Shown: positions 29,637 to 37,913, counted from the first letter of the stretch. The stretch: DNA of 43,843 nt from a virus (IMGVR_UViG_3300037325_000381:1-43843); one strand, 5' to 3'. Notes: generated from the letters alone by a model not told the origin. Program-made: numbers and translations.

Positions 29637-29882
29637 TTATGGAATTTGCAGACCATGGCTGCCTGGGTGAAAAATAATCTCATCATCAGTTAACACATGA
29701 CCGAATGTTCCAAGTCCAGTTTGTTTAGAATAATTTCCATCTGGCATTTTGCAGAAAATATCATCTGTGTATAAATTAAACAATCTATTCGTGTCTGCTT
29801 TACATGGCCATGGATATTTTCCATCTTTTTTAACTGTGTAGTACCCTGTCACTTGAAAACTATAGCCCATTTTATAGCCCAT
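29637..29882 (-). CDS. Hypothetical protein, 81 aa
   Basis: Function unknown. Glycine- and tyrosine-rich beta protein (MGYSFQVTGYYTVKKDGKYP). AAGGA lies 8 nt before the ATG. Confidence 0.7.
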   Translation of the reverse strand: MGYKMGYSFQVTGYYTVKKDGKYPWPCKADTNRLFNLYTDDIFCKMPDGNYSKQTGLGTFGHVLTDDEIIFHPGSHGLQIP

Positions 29883-30486
29883 TTGTCCATTCCTTGTTTT
29901 GGCGGATGCAGCGGTTAATTGATCGGCTGTATAGTAGCTCTGGAGTTGTAGGATCTTCGATCTCGGAGATAGAAGGTTTTACTGGGTAAAAAACATCTGG
30001 CAATGATCCAAATGAATATGCACTATAGTCCATATAGCCGGCATGATAACTCATAATGTAGTAATCAATGTCCACATTATGTAGACCAGAAACTACTCGG
30101 GAACCCTTTTTCATAACGGTATTAAGATCTTTCGAGCCATTTTCGATTTTTCGCATAACGGCTACTTTTCGCATTGCACTCTTAATGTGGCCGATAATTA
30201 CATTTCGAAGTAAGTTATCGACAAACATCAATTCATCTGGACCGACAGCACCAACAGTTAGTTCAAGTTTGGTAGCTTCCTCACGCAAGAGTCGTAACAG
30301 ATTTGCTGCTACTTTTGCATCCATACTCTCAGAACCAACAGCCGACACGATACCAGCCACATTTGTATTAAAGGCATTAATGCGAACTGTACATGATCGT
30401 GTTAATTTTTTGTTATCGAGCTCAACTAAACGCCGCGCCAAATAATGTGCGGCAGGAGTTCGACCAAAGGTATTAATATCAAACAT
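29872..30486 (-). CDS. Hypothetical protein, 204 aa
   Basis: The ATG at 30486 overlaps the 84-aa gene by 8 nt. A helical core (AAHYLARRLVELDNKKLTR) is followed by a tail with DIDYYIMSYHAGYMDYSAYS. Not recognised. It lies in the RNA ligase operon. Confidence 0.7.
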   Translation of the reverse strand: MFDINTFGRTPAAHYLARRLVELDNKKLTRSCTVRINAFNTNVAGIVSAVGSESMDAKVAANLLRLLREEATKLELTVGAVGPDELMFVDNLLRNVIIGHIKSAMRKVAVMRKIENGSKDLNTVMKKGSRVVSGLHNVDIDYYIMSYHAGYMDYSAYSFGSLPDVFYPVKPSISEIEDPTTPELLYSRSINRCIRQNKEWTNGL

Positions 30487-30733
30487 TTTCTTCTTTCGTG
30501 ATCGGAACCAAGAGCCCATATTCGTTGGGCTCAAGAATTTTCGGGCCGATATTAGCAATATCCGAGACCATCGGTTTTCCCGCATTAATTATATCCTTAA
30601 CAAAAATTCTACGGATATTGGCTTCCGGTAAACCGCTGGCCACACAAAATGCTACAGCCTCAGTTTTTCTGGCAGAGTAGTTAACTACCCTCACCATATT
30701 GTCATACACAAGGTAGCCTGCAAATTTAAACAT
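30479..30733 (-). CDS. Hypothetical protein, 84 aa
   Basis: Function unknown. Pattern FKFAGYLVYDNM... YSARKTEAVAFCVASGLPE. The start overlaps the RNA ligase stop (TAATG), so it is coupled to it. Confidence 0.75.
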   Translation of the reverse strand: MFKFAGYLVYDNMVRVVNYSARKTEAVAFCVASGLPEANIRRIFVKDIINAGKPMVSDIANIGPKILEPNEYGLLVPITKEENV

Positions 30734-31875
30734 TAGAATTCCCTAAAGCTAGGTCCGATAAAGTGTCGAATGTATTCTACAGTCGTGCCTGTAGAACAAT
30801 TCTTGATTAGATATTCTAGAAAACCACTAGCTCCTTTTTTATGTCGAAGAAGCAAGAACCTGGTGTAAAGTGAATTTTGCTTAGCCCACATCGCAAACTC
30901 TTTATCAGTCTGAAAACTCTGAGATTTGTATAAACCCTCAATCTCTAGGATATGCTTGCTAATACTATTACGGACTGACTTTTCATAATTTACAAGCCGC
31001 ATCTTTCGATCTTCAGATACAAGGGGTAGCAGATCATCAAGCTTATTGGTCAGAATAAGCTCAAGAACATTCTTTTCATGCTGAATTACATCAATGCTTC
31101 GGTGGAGCAGAACGTATTGGTCCGCTTTGATTTTAACTCGGAAGCCACTATCAAAGGTAATTACCACACCCTCAGAATCATCCCACAGTTTTACTGCCGC
31201 TGCAATCTCCTGAATGGTAGATGTGTTGTCCAGAACTTCTTTTACAATGGGAATAAGACCGCTCGTATATAACTCAAGTTCATTATAATTACAATAGGAC
31301 CGTTCATTATAGTTACAATAAGACCCAGAGATGTTATTACGAACCGCAAGTAGAGTTAGAGCAGCAACAGGGTAATCAATGACAACCTGATTTTCTCGTG
31401 AGGTATACTCAAAGATTGGCGTGGTATTGTCCTTTAGGCACTTCAGAAAAAATGCTTCGTATGAATCTTTTAGGGATGAGTTTTTTACGAACCGTTCGGC
31501 CATATCTGAATATTCAGTAATACCAGCACGAGTTCCAAGACGATAACCTTCGCCGATAGGGATCATGCGAATCATGCTTCCATCTTTTTTCTCTAAGACA
31601 GAAAATTTCTGGGTAAAGTCAATATCCTCTACACGCCAACCATCACATTCTCCTAAATTGTGGAATTTGTCGAGGGCAAGACTACAGATCAAGCCATCTT
31701 GATCGAAGCAAGTTCCGCGAAGATTTTTTAGAATAAGAGTTTCGCGGTCATTCTTACCCAAGAAGGTGCCAGGTAGAGTCAGAAAATAATCAATAACACT
31801 ATAGCCATTCCGAATATTATGCTTGAACTCGGATTTGTTCTTGATTGCGTCTAGCGCTTCTGATAGATTAAACAT
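30733..31875 (-). CDS. rnlA: RNA ligase 1 (T4 RnlA family)
   Basis: 380 aa (T4: 374). LRGTCFD and LDKFHNLGE precede the adenylation motif K96-KDG. Motif IV SEGVVI and V VKIKADQY follow. In T4, Rnl1 repairs tRNA cut by host anticodon nucleases. An eight-residue tandem duplication, SYCNYNER/SYCNYNEL, lies between motifs. No polynucleotide kinase gene is seen in this window. Confidence 0.93.
   Translation of the reverse strand: MFNLSEALDAIKNKSEFKHNIRNGYSVIDYFLTLPGTFLGKNDRETLILKNLRGTCFDQDGLICSLALDKFHNLGECDGWRVEDIDFTQKFSVLEKKDGSMIRMIPIGEGYRLGTRAGITEYSDMAERFVKNSSLKDSYEAFFLKCLKDNTTPIFEYTSRENQVVIDYPVAALTLLAVRNNISGSYCNYNERSYCNYNELELYTSGLIPIVKEVLDNTSTIQEIAAAVKLWDDSEGVVITFDSGFRVKIKADQYVLLHRSIDVIQHEKNVLELILTNKLDDLLPLVSEDRKMRLVNYEKSVRNSISKHILEIEGLYKSQSFQTDKEFAMWAKQNSLYTRFLLLRHKKGASGFLEYLIKNCSTGTTVEYIRHFIGPSFREF
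31278..31325. repeat. Tandem 24-nt duplication in the RNA ligase gene
   Basis: Units at 31278-31301 and 31302-31325 differ at two positions and keep the reading frame. Confidence 0.9.
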
Positions 31876-31876
31876 T

Positions 31877-32053
31877 TTATCCCTTAAATTCTTCAGTCCA
31901 ACGAATAAATGCTTCCCGAGATTCCTTCAGGGTAATACCAAACTTGTCTACCATAACTGAAGGCGCTGCGAACATGTTAATTTGCCCGCTTTTTCTGACT
32001 TGATAGAGAAAGTCAAAGAAGCCCTGGTCTGCTGGATTTTTAGCTTTAATCAT
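31877..32053 (-). CDS. Conserved phage hypothetical protein, 58 aa
   Basis: GFFDFLYQVRKSGQINMF and FGITLKESREAFIRW resemble a short helical protein recurrent in T4-like phages. Function unknown. Confidence 0.75.
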   Translation of the reverse strand: MIKAKNPADQGFFDFLYQVRKSGQINMFAAPSVMVDKFGITLKESREAFIRWTEEFKG

Positions 32054-32086
32054 AATAATTAGTTGGATTCAATAAAGAGGAGACAC

Positions 32087-32179
32087 TCAGACAATTTCGC
32101 CCTGCAACAGAACATCGCCGGATTCATTGATGACCTGATAGGTCTCGTCACTCACATAGATTAGTTCAAGATCTTTCAC
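32087..32179 (-). CDS. Possible small protein, 30 aa, GTG start
   Basis: First frame after promoter copy 14: MKDLELIYVSDETYQVINES. Starts with GTG and lacks a clear ribosome-binding site. Uncertain. Confidence 0.4.
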   Translation of the reverse strand: MKDLELIYVSDETYQVINESGDVLLQGEIV

Positions 32180-32198
32180 TTTTGGATGGTATGTGTTT

Positions 32199-32227
32199 AT
32201 TATAACACACACCAGAATAAAAGTAAA
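32199..32227 (-). promoter_or_regulatory. Repeated extended -10 promoter, copy 14
   Basis: TTTACT at 32227-32222, 17-bp spacer, TGT plus TATAAT at 32204-32199. Within a TGTGTT-N6-AACACA palindrome. It drives the RNA ligase operon. Confidence 0.85.
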
Positions 32228-32233
32228 ATGCTG

Positions 32234-33307
32234 TCAGTAGAAGCCAGCCTTACGCTTTCCCGTGTCTCGGTTTTTCTCTGAGTGGTTGTAGATTTCTGCT
32301 AAGGTTTTTGGTACCTGATCAGTCGGGCACCAGGCAATATTTTTATGTACGGCCAGAAATTTTAGGATCTCTACGTGGTCAAGGGCGCGAAAGCGAATTA
32401 CACCCGCGCATCGACCAGGTCTAGTAAGAGCAGGATCCACATCATCCAAGTTTTCTAGGTTAGTACTAAAAATCATTTTCTTATTGGCGGCAGAAACCAA
32501 TCCATCTGAGGAATTAAGAAACTTTACCATTATTTCATTTCCAGATGCTCGAGTACCTAATAGATTATCAGCATCCTCAAATACTAATGTCCCGGCATCA
32601 GATTCAGCAAAGGTCGCAAAGATACTATCCTTACTCATGATTAATGGATCATAAGTTACCATAGCTCCGCGCTTAGATTCTGAAATGATATGTTTAATAA
32701 GATTCGTCTTTCCAGTTCCAGGTGGGCCAATTAACAGTAGGATGTTTTCTGGCCCATTCAAATAATTATGAACTAGATTATCAAGCCCACCCTCAATAAA
32801 CGGGTATGACTCTTCTGTAATACCGATTGGCCGAACCAGTGGAATAAGAACCGAGTTCATATCTATGGTGGTTATCCATTCAATTGAACATGGGATGGTT
32901 TCATAATTTTCACAAATGGCTAGTTCTAACTTATTAACCAATTCATTATCACCAGACAGAAAAATATCAATTGACGTAGAGGATGATTTGACACTTACCA
33001 TTAGGCTATTGTCCTCATTAACTACCTGGGTTATTCTCGTGCTGACTGCGGTAGCTATAATTTTATCTTTTATAAGACTAGAGATAAAATTTACGATGTT
33101 TTCTGCTTGAAGCGTTCCACGGGAAAGATTTACAAATCTACCCACCACAGATCGTTTGGCATTAATGTTTGCCATTAGAAACTGAGATTTGATATATTCT
33201 GTAATTTCGGTCTCACAATAGCTGATATTATCTTTACTCATATTATCCTTTAATATTTCATTGATCGAACCTTTAGCTCCAGGACCTAACCATCTTTTTA
33301 TTTTCAT
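32234..33307 (-). CDS. AAA+ ATPase
   Basis: 357 aa. Walker A GPPGTGKT (about 194-201), Walker B LVFEDADN, sensor and arginine finger in STNLENLDDVDPALTRPGR. The N-terminal half is unrelated and may select substrates. Similar to BCS1/proteasome-type remodelling ATPases. It could unfold proteins or act in DNA metabolism; the clpP in this genome lies far away. Starts directly after the dCMP deaminase gene. Confidence 0.85.
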   Translation of the reverse strand: MKIKRWLGPGAKGSINEILKDNMSKDNISYCETEITEYIKSQFLMANINAKRSVVGRFVNLSRGTLQAENIVNFISSLIKDKIIATAVSTRITQVVNEDNSLMVSVKSSSTSIDIFLSGDNELVNKLELAICENYETIPCSIEWITTIDMNSVLIPLVRPIGITEESYPFIEGGLDNLVHNYLNGPENILLLIGPPGTGKTNLIKHIISESKRGAMVTYDPLIMSKDSIFATFAESDAGTLVFEDADNLLGTRASGNEIMVKFLNSSDGLVSAANKKMIFSTNLENLDDVDPALTRPGRCAGVIRFRALDHVEILKFLAVHKNIAWCPTDQVPKTLAEIYNHSEKNRDTGKRKAGFY

Positions 33308-33741
33308 GTTAGTTTTTCAATTTTAATATCTAGAGACTCCAAAAACCGGGCCCCAGAACTATCTCTATATGAATCTCGGTAGTAAACATTTTTAATACCA
33401 GCTCCATATATTAGTTTAGAACACTGATGGCAGGGGAGTAAGGTTACATATAGAGTGGAATCCTTAGAAGATATTCCAGATTGAAGCAACTTCATCAGCA
33501 GATTTTCTTCCGCGTGTTGAACATTGGATGCGGTTACAGTAGTTAGAACACCATTTTCGATAATATCTAGCTCACATCTATTTGTGGTTCCTTTTGGAGT
33601 ACCATTCCACCCAAATGAAATTACATTACCATCTCTAATTAATACAGCTCCAACTTTTGCACGAACAGCATGACTCATTTGTGCAAATCGTTCAGCTATA
33701 TCCATATAGAGTTGATTATAGCGATCTTCTTTTTCTGTCAC
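33304..33741 (-). CDS. dCMP deaminase
   Basis: 145 aa. Zinc ligands H76-A-E78 (VQHAEEN) and C104-HQ-C107 (LLPCHQC). Substrate-loop SFGWNGTPKGTTN is the classic dCMP deaminase signature. Makes dUMP for thymidylate synthesis, raising dTTP. Coupled by ATGA to both neighbours. Confidence 0.92.
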   Translation of the reverse strand: MTEKEDRYNQLYMDIAERFAQMSHAVRAKVGAVLIRDGNVISFGWNGTPKGTTNRCELDIIENGVLTTVTASNVQHAEENLLMKLLQSGISSKDSTLYVTLLPCHQCSKLIYGAGIKNVYYRDSYRDSSGARFLESLDIKIEKLT

Positions 33742-34130
33742 TTTAGAAAGCCAATACCCCTAAGTTTTTCTAGAGTAATATTAGGAAACAAAGAATCTAG
33801 TTTCTGCTCTTTAATAGCAATTAGAATTTTTGCTTCCTCATTTGATAGGGATTCTAAGCATGAAATAAACATGGTTTCACGCTTGAGTGGTTTTAGATCA
33901 CTTCTACAATAGACATAAAAGCGCCTTGTTTCCATATAGAATGAGCCGGTCAGTTGTTCTGAAGACCCCAATTGGGCTTTATATGGAGGGATACCATCGG
34001 GAAGAATGAACTTTTTTTCTGTCAAGAATGCGTGTTCAAACACAGGCCTTACTACACTATTGCTAGAATATTTTTTAAGAGAGGTGATATCCTTATTTGC
34101 ATCACTTAAAATATCTTTAATTAGTTCCAT
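33738..34130 (-). CDS. Conserved T4-like hypothetical protein, 130 aa
   Basis: YCRSDLKPLKRETMFISCLESLSNEEAKILIAIKEQK fits a helical family common in T4-like phages (DUF6433-like). Function unknown. Overlaps the deaminase by ATGA. Confidence 0.75.
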   Translation of the reverse strand: MELIKDILSDANKDITSLKKYSSNSVVRPVFEHAFLTEKKFILPDGIPPYKAQLGSSEQLTGSFYMETRRFYVYCRSDLKPLKRETMFISCLESLSNEEAKILIAIKEQKLDSLFPNITLEKLRGIGFLK

Positions 34131-34139
34131 AATAATCCT

Positions 34140-35033
34140 TTAAAAGTCCATGATACGGGGTAGAATCTGCTTCAGCTTATATTTAATACACAAATCCATA
34201 ATACCCTGTCGATCAGCTTTATCTGGAGCCATTTTGTACTGAGAAATAACTCGATCCCTAAGATCGGTTGGTACACATTCTGAACTGATTAATCGTTCAT
34301 TGCGTTTGTATCTGGCGAGTTCGAACGGAGTTAAGGATGCAAGATTTGAATATTTTTTAATAATTGCCTTAGTTACTGGTTTAGCTCGACCATATTTTTC
34401 CTTGTCCATAAAGAAATCATCTTCCATGAGAACAGAAGGTACACCATCACCCGAGTCGCCATTGATGATTTTTTTGACCAGAAATGTTTTTTCTGGTTTA
34501 GGGACGATTTTTTTGACCCGTGGACTCCATTGTGCATAATTTTTATGCTTATACTGTTGAAGAAAATCATGGTCCGATGAAATGTTCATAACACGCTGGG
34601 GAGATTCTTCTAGACCCTCCTGAACAAATTCATTCTCAGCAAAATAGTCAGACAAGATAAAGATGATATCATCGCCTTCTGCAGCATCATCCTGTAAGAC
34701 CTTGTAAGGAAATAGACTAGCTAATTCAAATTTAAGGTCGTGCATGATACTGAAAATTGATGACCAATCCGTATCAGACTCTTCTCGGTTGGTTTTTCGC
34801 TGACCTTTATAAGGAGGGAATACCTCTCGGCGCCAGTTCTTTCGGCCATCACATGCAATAATAAGATTACCACACTTTTCTGCCCATTGTCGTTTATAGC
34901 CTAGGGTTGTAGTCAGAAAAACATGTCGGGCAATTTGCTCCATTTTTTCCATGGGCTCACCTTTTTTGAAATCCTGAGGGAAGGCAGTCACGGATGCGAT
35001 ATACACATTGGACATATCTACGGTGATGGGCAT
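34140..35033 (-). CDS. rnh: RNase H / flap exonuclease (T4 Rnh-like)
   Basis: 297 aa. ACDGRKNWRREVFPPYKGQRK and acidic clusters DDAAEGDD, SSDHDF and GDSGDGVP form the FEN/T4 RNase H active site. Removes Okazaki primers. AAGGAGAA before the ATG, about 20 nt behind promoter copy 15. Confidence 0.93.
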   Translation of the reverse strand: MPITVDMSNVYIASVTAFPQDFKKGEPMEKMEQIARHVFLTTTLGYKRQWAEKCGNLIIACDGRKNWRREVFPPYKGQRKTNREESDTDWSSIFSIMHDLKFELASLFPYKVLQDDAAEGDDIIFILSDYFAENEFVQEGLEESPQRVMNISSDHDFLQQYKHKNYAQWSPRVKKIVPKPEKTFLVKKIINGDSGDGVPSVLMEDDFFMDKEKYGRAKPVTKAIIKKYSNLASLTPFELARYKRNERLISSECVPTDLRDRVISQYKMAPDKADRQGIMDLCIKYKLKQILPRIMDF

Positions 35034-35053
35034 AGTATTCTCCTTAAAATGTT

Positions 35054-35082
35054 ATTATAACACAACAACGGATAAAAGTAAA
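35054..35082 (-). promoter_or_regulatory. Repeated extended -10 promoter, copy 15
   Basis: TTTACT at 35082-35077, 17-bp spacer, TGT plus TATAAT at 35059-35054. GTTATTATAAC is itself a perfect palindrome. It drives rnh and the operon behind it. Confidence 0.85.
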
Positions 35083-35087
35083 ATAGG

Positions 35088-35186
35088 TCAATGGGAAATA
35101 AAAAGCCACCCAGGCAGAATACTGAGATAGATTGAATGCAATAAAAAAAGTGGTCCGGTGTATAATACCAGAACCAGATAAATCAC
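35088..35186 (-). CDS. Possible membrane micropeptide, 32 aa
   Basis: GTG-started hydrophobic frame (MIYLVLVLYTGPLFLLHS). No good ribosome-binding site. Fills the gap before promoter copy 15. Confidence 0.35.
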   Translation of the reverse strand: MIYLVLVLYTGPLFLLHSIYLSILPGWLFISH

Positions 35187-35203
35187 GACCCGCTAGAAAA
35201 GAC

Positions 35204-35380
35204 TCATTTTAGTACAAGCCTATTTGGATACACAATCGCCTGTTTGGAATTATCTAGATATAGCTTGCCATCCTCAATCCGAGTAACTTCTGCAATATAG
35301 ATATATGCTATAGGGCCACCCGCCGCCCGGTAAACCTTATCGCCTACCGCCAGGGGTTTAAAATACTGATCTAGAATCAT
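35204..35380 (-). CDS. Hypothetical protein, 58 aa
   Basis: Small beta-barrel-like sequence (VGDKVYRAAGG... IAEVTRIEDGKLYLDN) resembling an SH3-like fold. ATGA overlap with the DsbA-like gene. Confidence 0.75.
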   Translation of the reverse strand: MILDQYFKPLAVGDKVYRAAGGPIAYIYIAEVTRIEDGKLYLDNSKQAIVYPNRLVLK

Positions 35381-35667
35381 AGAGCCTGCTCACCGAACAC
35401 CGCCTGATAAGTTGCCTCGAGTTCAGCATTATCTGCTTTCACAGTGCTAAATTTAGAGGAGTGAAAAATCCGTGCCATCTTTTTAAGCATAGGCTTTGGT
35501 ATTTCGTGTAGTTTACTCATGTCGGAAATTGCTTCTTTTTGGAAATCGCGCTCGCCCTCAACGCGAGTCATTGAGCCACTTAATTCACTGCAAAGCCCTT
35601 TAATTGCCTTGATCTGAAGTTCTGAGTAGGTAACTAGGTCGGATTGTAGATCTTGATTGTCGTTCAT
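35377..35667 (-). CDS. dsbA: DsbA-like late-transcription DNA-binding protein
   Basis: 96 aa. The helical pattern (KAIKGLCSEL... KPMLKKMARIFHSSKF... LEATYQAVF) fits T4 DsbA, a dsDNA-binding protein linked to late promoters. Consistent with TATAAATA elements in this window. Similarity judged by eye. Confidence 0.7.
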   Translation of the reverse strand: MNDNQDLQSDLVTYSELQIKAIKGLCSELSGSMTRVEGERDFQKEAISDMSKLHEIPKPMLKKMARIFHSSKFSTVKADNAELEATYQAVFGEQAL

Positions 35668-35683
35668 AATAAAGCTTTCTTGT

Positions 35684-36100
35684 TTAACAGTTCCATTTAT
35701 CCAGGGCTAATTTTTTCCTGGTAGGTTCACCGTCGGGGGTTTTCATTGGACCTTCTACACCAGACATTCTAGCGCAGAAACTTTTTCTTCGGTTTGCAGC
35801 CTTACTACCGGGCTCTAGTTCTGAAGGTGGTGTAGTTACGGGTGCCTTTAGATTACTTCCAGTTTTACTATTATAATGGTCTCGACCTTTTTGGGTTAGA
35901 CCACCAGTTGGGCTTTTGAAGCCGTTTGCATCCTCATTGGTCTGAGAATTTTTTAGATCGGCTGCAGTTGGCGCGCCCTCCGAACCAGGCTTTCGCATTT
36001 TTTCACCAGAGCCCCTTTTAATTCGCTCACGTTTTTTGTGAATGTTATCCCAAAGGCCATTTTTCTCGTTTAGTTCGAGAAAATCTCTAAATGATTGCAT
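35684..36100 (-). CDS. Virion-type protein with capsid-targeting-like N terminus, 138 aa
   Basis: The N terminus MQSFRDFLELNE resembles the T4 capsid-targeting sequence cut by the prohead protease. The rest is basic and disordered (IKRGSGEKMRKPG) and ends with the RRKSFCARMSGVEGPM... KKLALDKWNC block, widespread in T4-like phages (DUF6321-like). TATAAATA lies upstream. Confidence 0.8.
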   Translation of the reverse strand: MQSFRDFLELNEKNGLWDNIHKKRERIKRGSGEKMRKPGSEGAPTAADLKNSQTNEDANGFKSPTGGLTQKGRDHYNSKTGSNLKAPVTTPPSELEPGSKAANRRKSFCARMSGVEGPMKTPDGEPTRKKLALDKWNC

Positions 36101-36123
36101 AAAAGCTCCAGGTTGTTGTCTAC

Positions 36124-36131
36124 TATTTATA
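36124..36131 (-). promoter_or_regulatory. T4-like late promoter motif TATAAATA
   Basis: Minus-strand TATAAATA in the 58-nt intergenic gap, 23 nt before the ATG at 36100. Confidence 0.6.
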
Positions 36132-36158
36132 CAATTTAGAATGTTTGAAATTAAGAGC

Positions 36159-36464
36159 CTACGCAGTAATCATGATCTCTTGTGAACAATCAACGGTGAC
36201 CAAACCTTCACTGCTCAAATAGTCATAACTGAGGATTTGATGCTCATTGAAACTACGAAAGGCATCAGCATCAAGATCAACCACCCGAAACAGCCCAGGT
36301 TTAGCAGGAACTACCTGATCGTTCGCGGGTTGGGCTACAAAAAGATGGCCGACTAGAGCCACGTTAGTGGTACATCTCATAATGCGAGTGGTGCCATCTT
36401 TTTTGGTAAAAGTAACAATTACTTGTCCGTCGTTAAAAGCGGTCTGGAGATTTTTTGTAATCAT
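36159..36464 (-). CDS. Phage protein, 101 aa (DUF2693-like)
   Basis: VIVTFTKKDGTTRIMRCTTN and a VVDLDADAFRSF segment fit a small beta protein found in many phages. The ATG at 36464 is used over a TTG at 36491. Function unknown. Confidence 0.75.
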   Translation of the reverse strand: MITKNLQTAFNDGQVIVTFTKKDGTTRIMRCTTNVALVGHLFVAQPANDQVVPAKPGLFRVVDLDADAFRSFNEHQILSYDYLSSEGLVTVDCSQEIMITA

Positions 36465-36474
36465 TGTTTTTCTA

Positions 36475-36651
36475 TTAAAAATTACTGGCAAGAACAGGTT
36501 TAGTTACATTTGTATTTGGTGCCACCTTGTTCTGGGGGTGCAGTAGCCAGGAAGTGCCCATTTTTTTCTTAGCTTCTTCCATTCGTACTTGATTTCGTTC
36601 CATCAAGTCAATGTGTTCTTGTGAATAGCGCATTTTGTCAAACTGTTGCAT
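36475..36651 (-). CDS. Hypothetical protein, 58 aa
   Basis: Helical, methionine-rich N-terminal half (MQQFDKMRYSQEHIDLMERN). AAGGA lies 8 nt upstream. Function unknown. Confidence 0.7.
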   Translation of the reverse strand: MQQFDKMRYSQEHIDLMERNQVRMEEAKKKMGTSWLLHPQNKVAPNTNVTKPVLASNF

Positions 36652-36801
36652 TTAGGCTTCCTTGGAGTAGATTGTAATACACTTGCCAGATTTTTTAGAG
36701 TCACGAACCGATTTCAATGTTCGGTTTGCTACCCGTGTCAGCTTTTTAGCTTCCTTGGATTTTGGTGTCAAATTGATGGAGAAGAATACAGATGCAGCCA
36801 T
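36652..36801 (-). CDS. Basic hypothetical protein, 49 aa
   Basis: Lysine/arginine-rich (SKEAKKLTRVANRTLKSVRD). GGGA site. Function unknown. Confidence 0.7.
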   Translation of the reverse strand: MAASVFFSINLTPKSKEAKKLTRVANRTLKSVRDSKKSGKCITIYSKEA

Positions 36802-36825
36802 GAGTTTTCCCAGAAGTTAAGAAGA

Positions 36826-37122
36826 TTAAAAAGAAGTATTTAAACCAGTGATGTTGGTAAAATCTTTTTGAAGCATATCAGAAAAGATACCGACACTTTT
36901 CGCGATGTTTTTGACTGTCACTCCTCGGATTTTAAAATAGTCAACTGTATAGGTATCATCTGGAGTCAAAGTCACCTTTACCGAATTGATGCCGCCTCGG
37001 GCGAAATTACTCGGCAATTTGAAGTGAAGTGCATTTGGGCTAGATGCCAGATTTTTTGCCCCGGTCATTGCGACGAAGAGGTTGCCGCCGAGCTGAGAAA
37101 GGATGATCTGTGCAGTGTTCAT
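36826..37122 (-). CDS. Conserved hypothetical protein, 98 aa
   Basis: ILSQLGGNLFVAMTGAKNL, VKVTLTPDDTYTVDYFKI and a TGLNTS end match a small protein common in phages and plasmids, of unknown function. AAGGAT before the ATG. Confidence 0.8.
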   Translation of the reverse strand: MNTAQIILSQLGGNLFVAMTGAKNLASSPNALHFKLPSNFARGGINSVKVTLTPDDTYTVDYFKIRGVTVKNIAKSVGIFSDMLQKDFTNITGLNTSF

Positions 37123-37149
37123 TTTATGATCCTTGGTTGGTATGTGTTT

Positions 37150-37178
37150 ATTATAACACGGGCAGGAATAAAAGTAAA
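37150..37178 (-). promoter_or_regulatory. Repeated extended -10 promoter, copy 16
   Basis: TTTACT at 37178-37173, 17-bp spacer, TGT plus TATAAT at 37155-37150, with the ATACCAACCAAGGA leader. Confidence 0.85.
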
Positions 37179-37180
37179 AC

Positions 37181-37357
37181 TTAAATCACACCAGACATTT
37201 TGAGACAGACGATAGCAGATGCAGACCCAATGAGATAAGGAATCATCTTAAACAAAAGTAGCGCGCCAATACTATTGGTTTTTACCATGGCTGCAAACGT
37301 GGTTAGAACTATTGCAGAGAGACCAGCGGTGATAGTGGCAAAGGTATTGAAGTCCAT
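37181..37357 (-). CDS. Small membrane protein, 58 aa
   Basis: Two hydrophobic helices (about 5-24 and 30-52). AGGAT site. Single-gene unit between promoter copies 16 and 17. Confidence 0.75.
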   Translation of the reverse strand: MDFNTFATITAGLSAIVLTTFAAMVKTNSIGALLLFKMIPYLIGSASAIVCLKMSGVI

Positions 37358-37391
37358 GATAATCCTAGTGAGGTTTGGTTGGTATGTGTTT

Positions 37392-37420
37392 ATTATAACA
37401 CAGGTAGGAATAAAAGTAAA
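37392..37420 (-). promoter_or_regulatory. Repeated extended -10 promoter, copy 17
   Basis: TTTACT at 37420-37415, 17-bp spacer, TGT plus TATAAT at 37397-37392, with the ATACCAACC leader. Confidence 0.85.
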
Positions 37421-37427
37421 ACTTAAA

Positions 37428-37913
37428 TCACACGTACCGCACCATGGTTACCGTACCACCCTGCTTCTCGACATCCAGTGCAAATTCCTGGAGGGTGTTG
37501 ATGATTTTCTGGGGCCGACCACCTTCCAAACCCATTCCGATCATGGGAAACCCGAATCGGCTTTTTCCATACGTGTATGAAAGCTTACGGAGAATAAGAC
37601 GAAAAGACTCATACTCAAACCGATCTAAAACTGGTCTCCCAGCAGAGTTGTAACCAAATTGCGTATAGGCATTCACAATCAAAAAATCAATATCCCCATT
37701 GGCTTTTGCCATACTAAAGTTTCCGAGTTTGTGGATACTATCCATATCGGTTTCTTGGTCGGCTGCATATGCCTCGGGGTATCGTTCCTTGATCTGCTTT
37801 GCGATACCTGAGCCGAATACATTAAAACAATTGCACCCATGTACAATAATATCGAAGTTCCCATGATATGCCAAGGTAAGCAGATCACCGTCGATCTGCT
37901 TTAATTTGCTCAT
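37428..37913 (-). CDS. Macro domain protein
   Basis: 161 aa. QIDGDLLTLA, IIVHGCNCFNVFGSGIAKQI and GFPMIGMGLEGG are ADP-ribose-binding macro-domain motifs. Members hydrolyse ADP-ribose-1''-phosphate or remove ADP-ribose from proteins or nucleic acids, and may counter host ADP-ribosylating defences. The start overlaps the MazG-like stop. Confidence 0.9.
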   Translation of the reverse strand: MSKLKQIDGDLLTLAYHGNFDIIVHGCNCFNVFGSGIAKQIKERYPEAYAADQETDMDSIHKLGNFSMAKANGDIDFLIVNAYTQFGYNSAGRPVLDRFEYESFRLILRKLSYTYGKSRFGFPMIGMGLEGGRPQKIINTLQEFALDVEKQGGTVTMVRYV

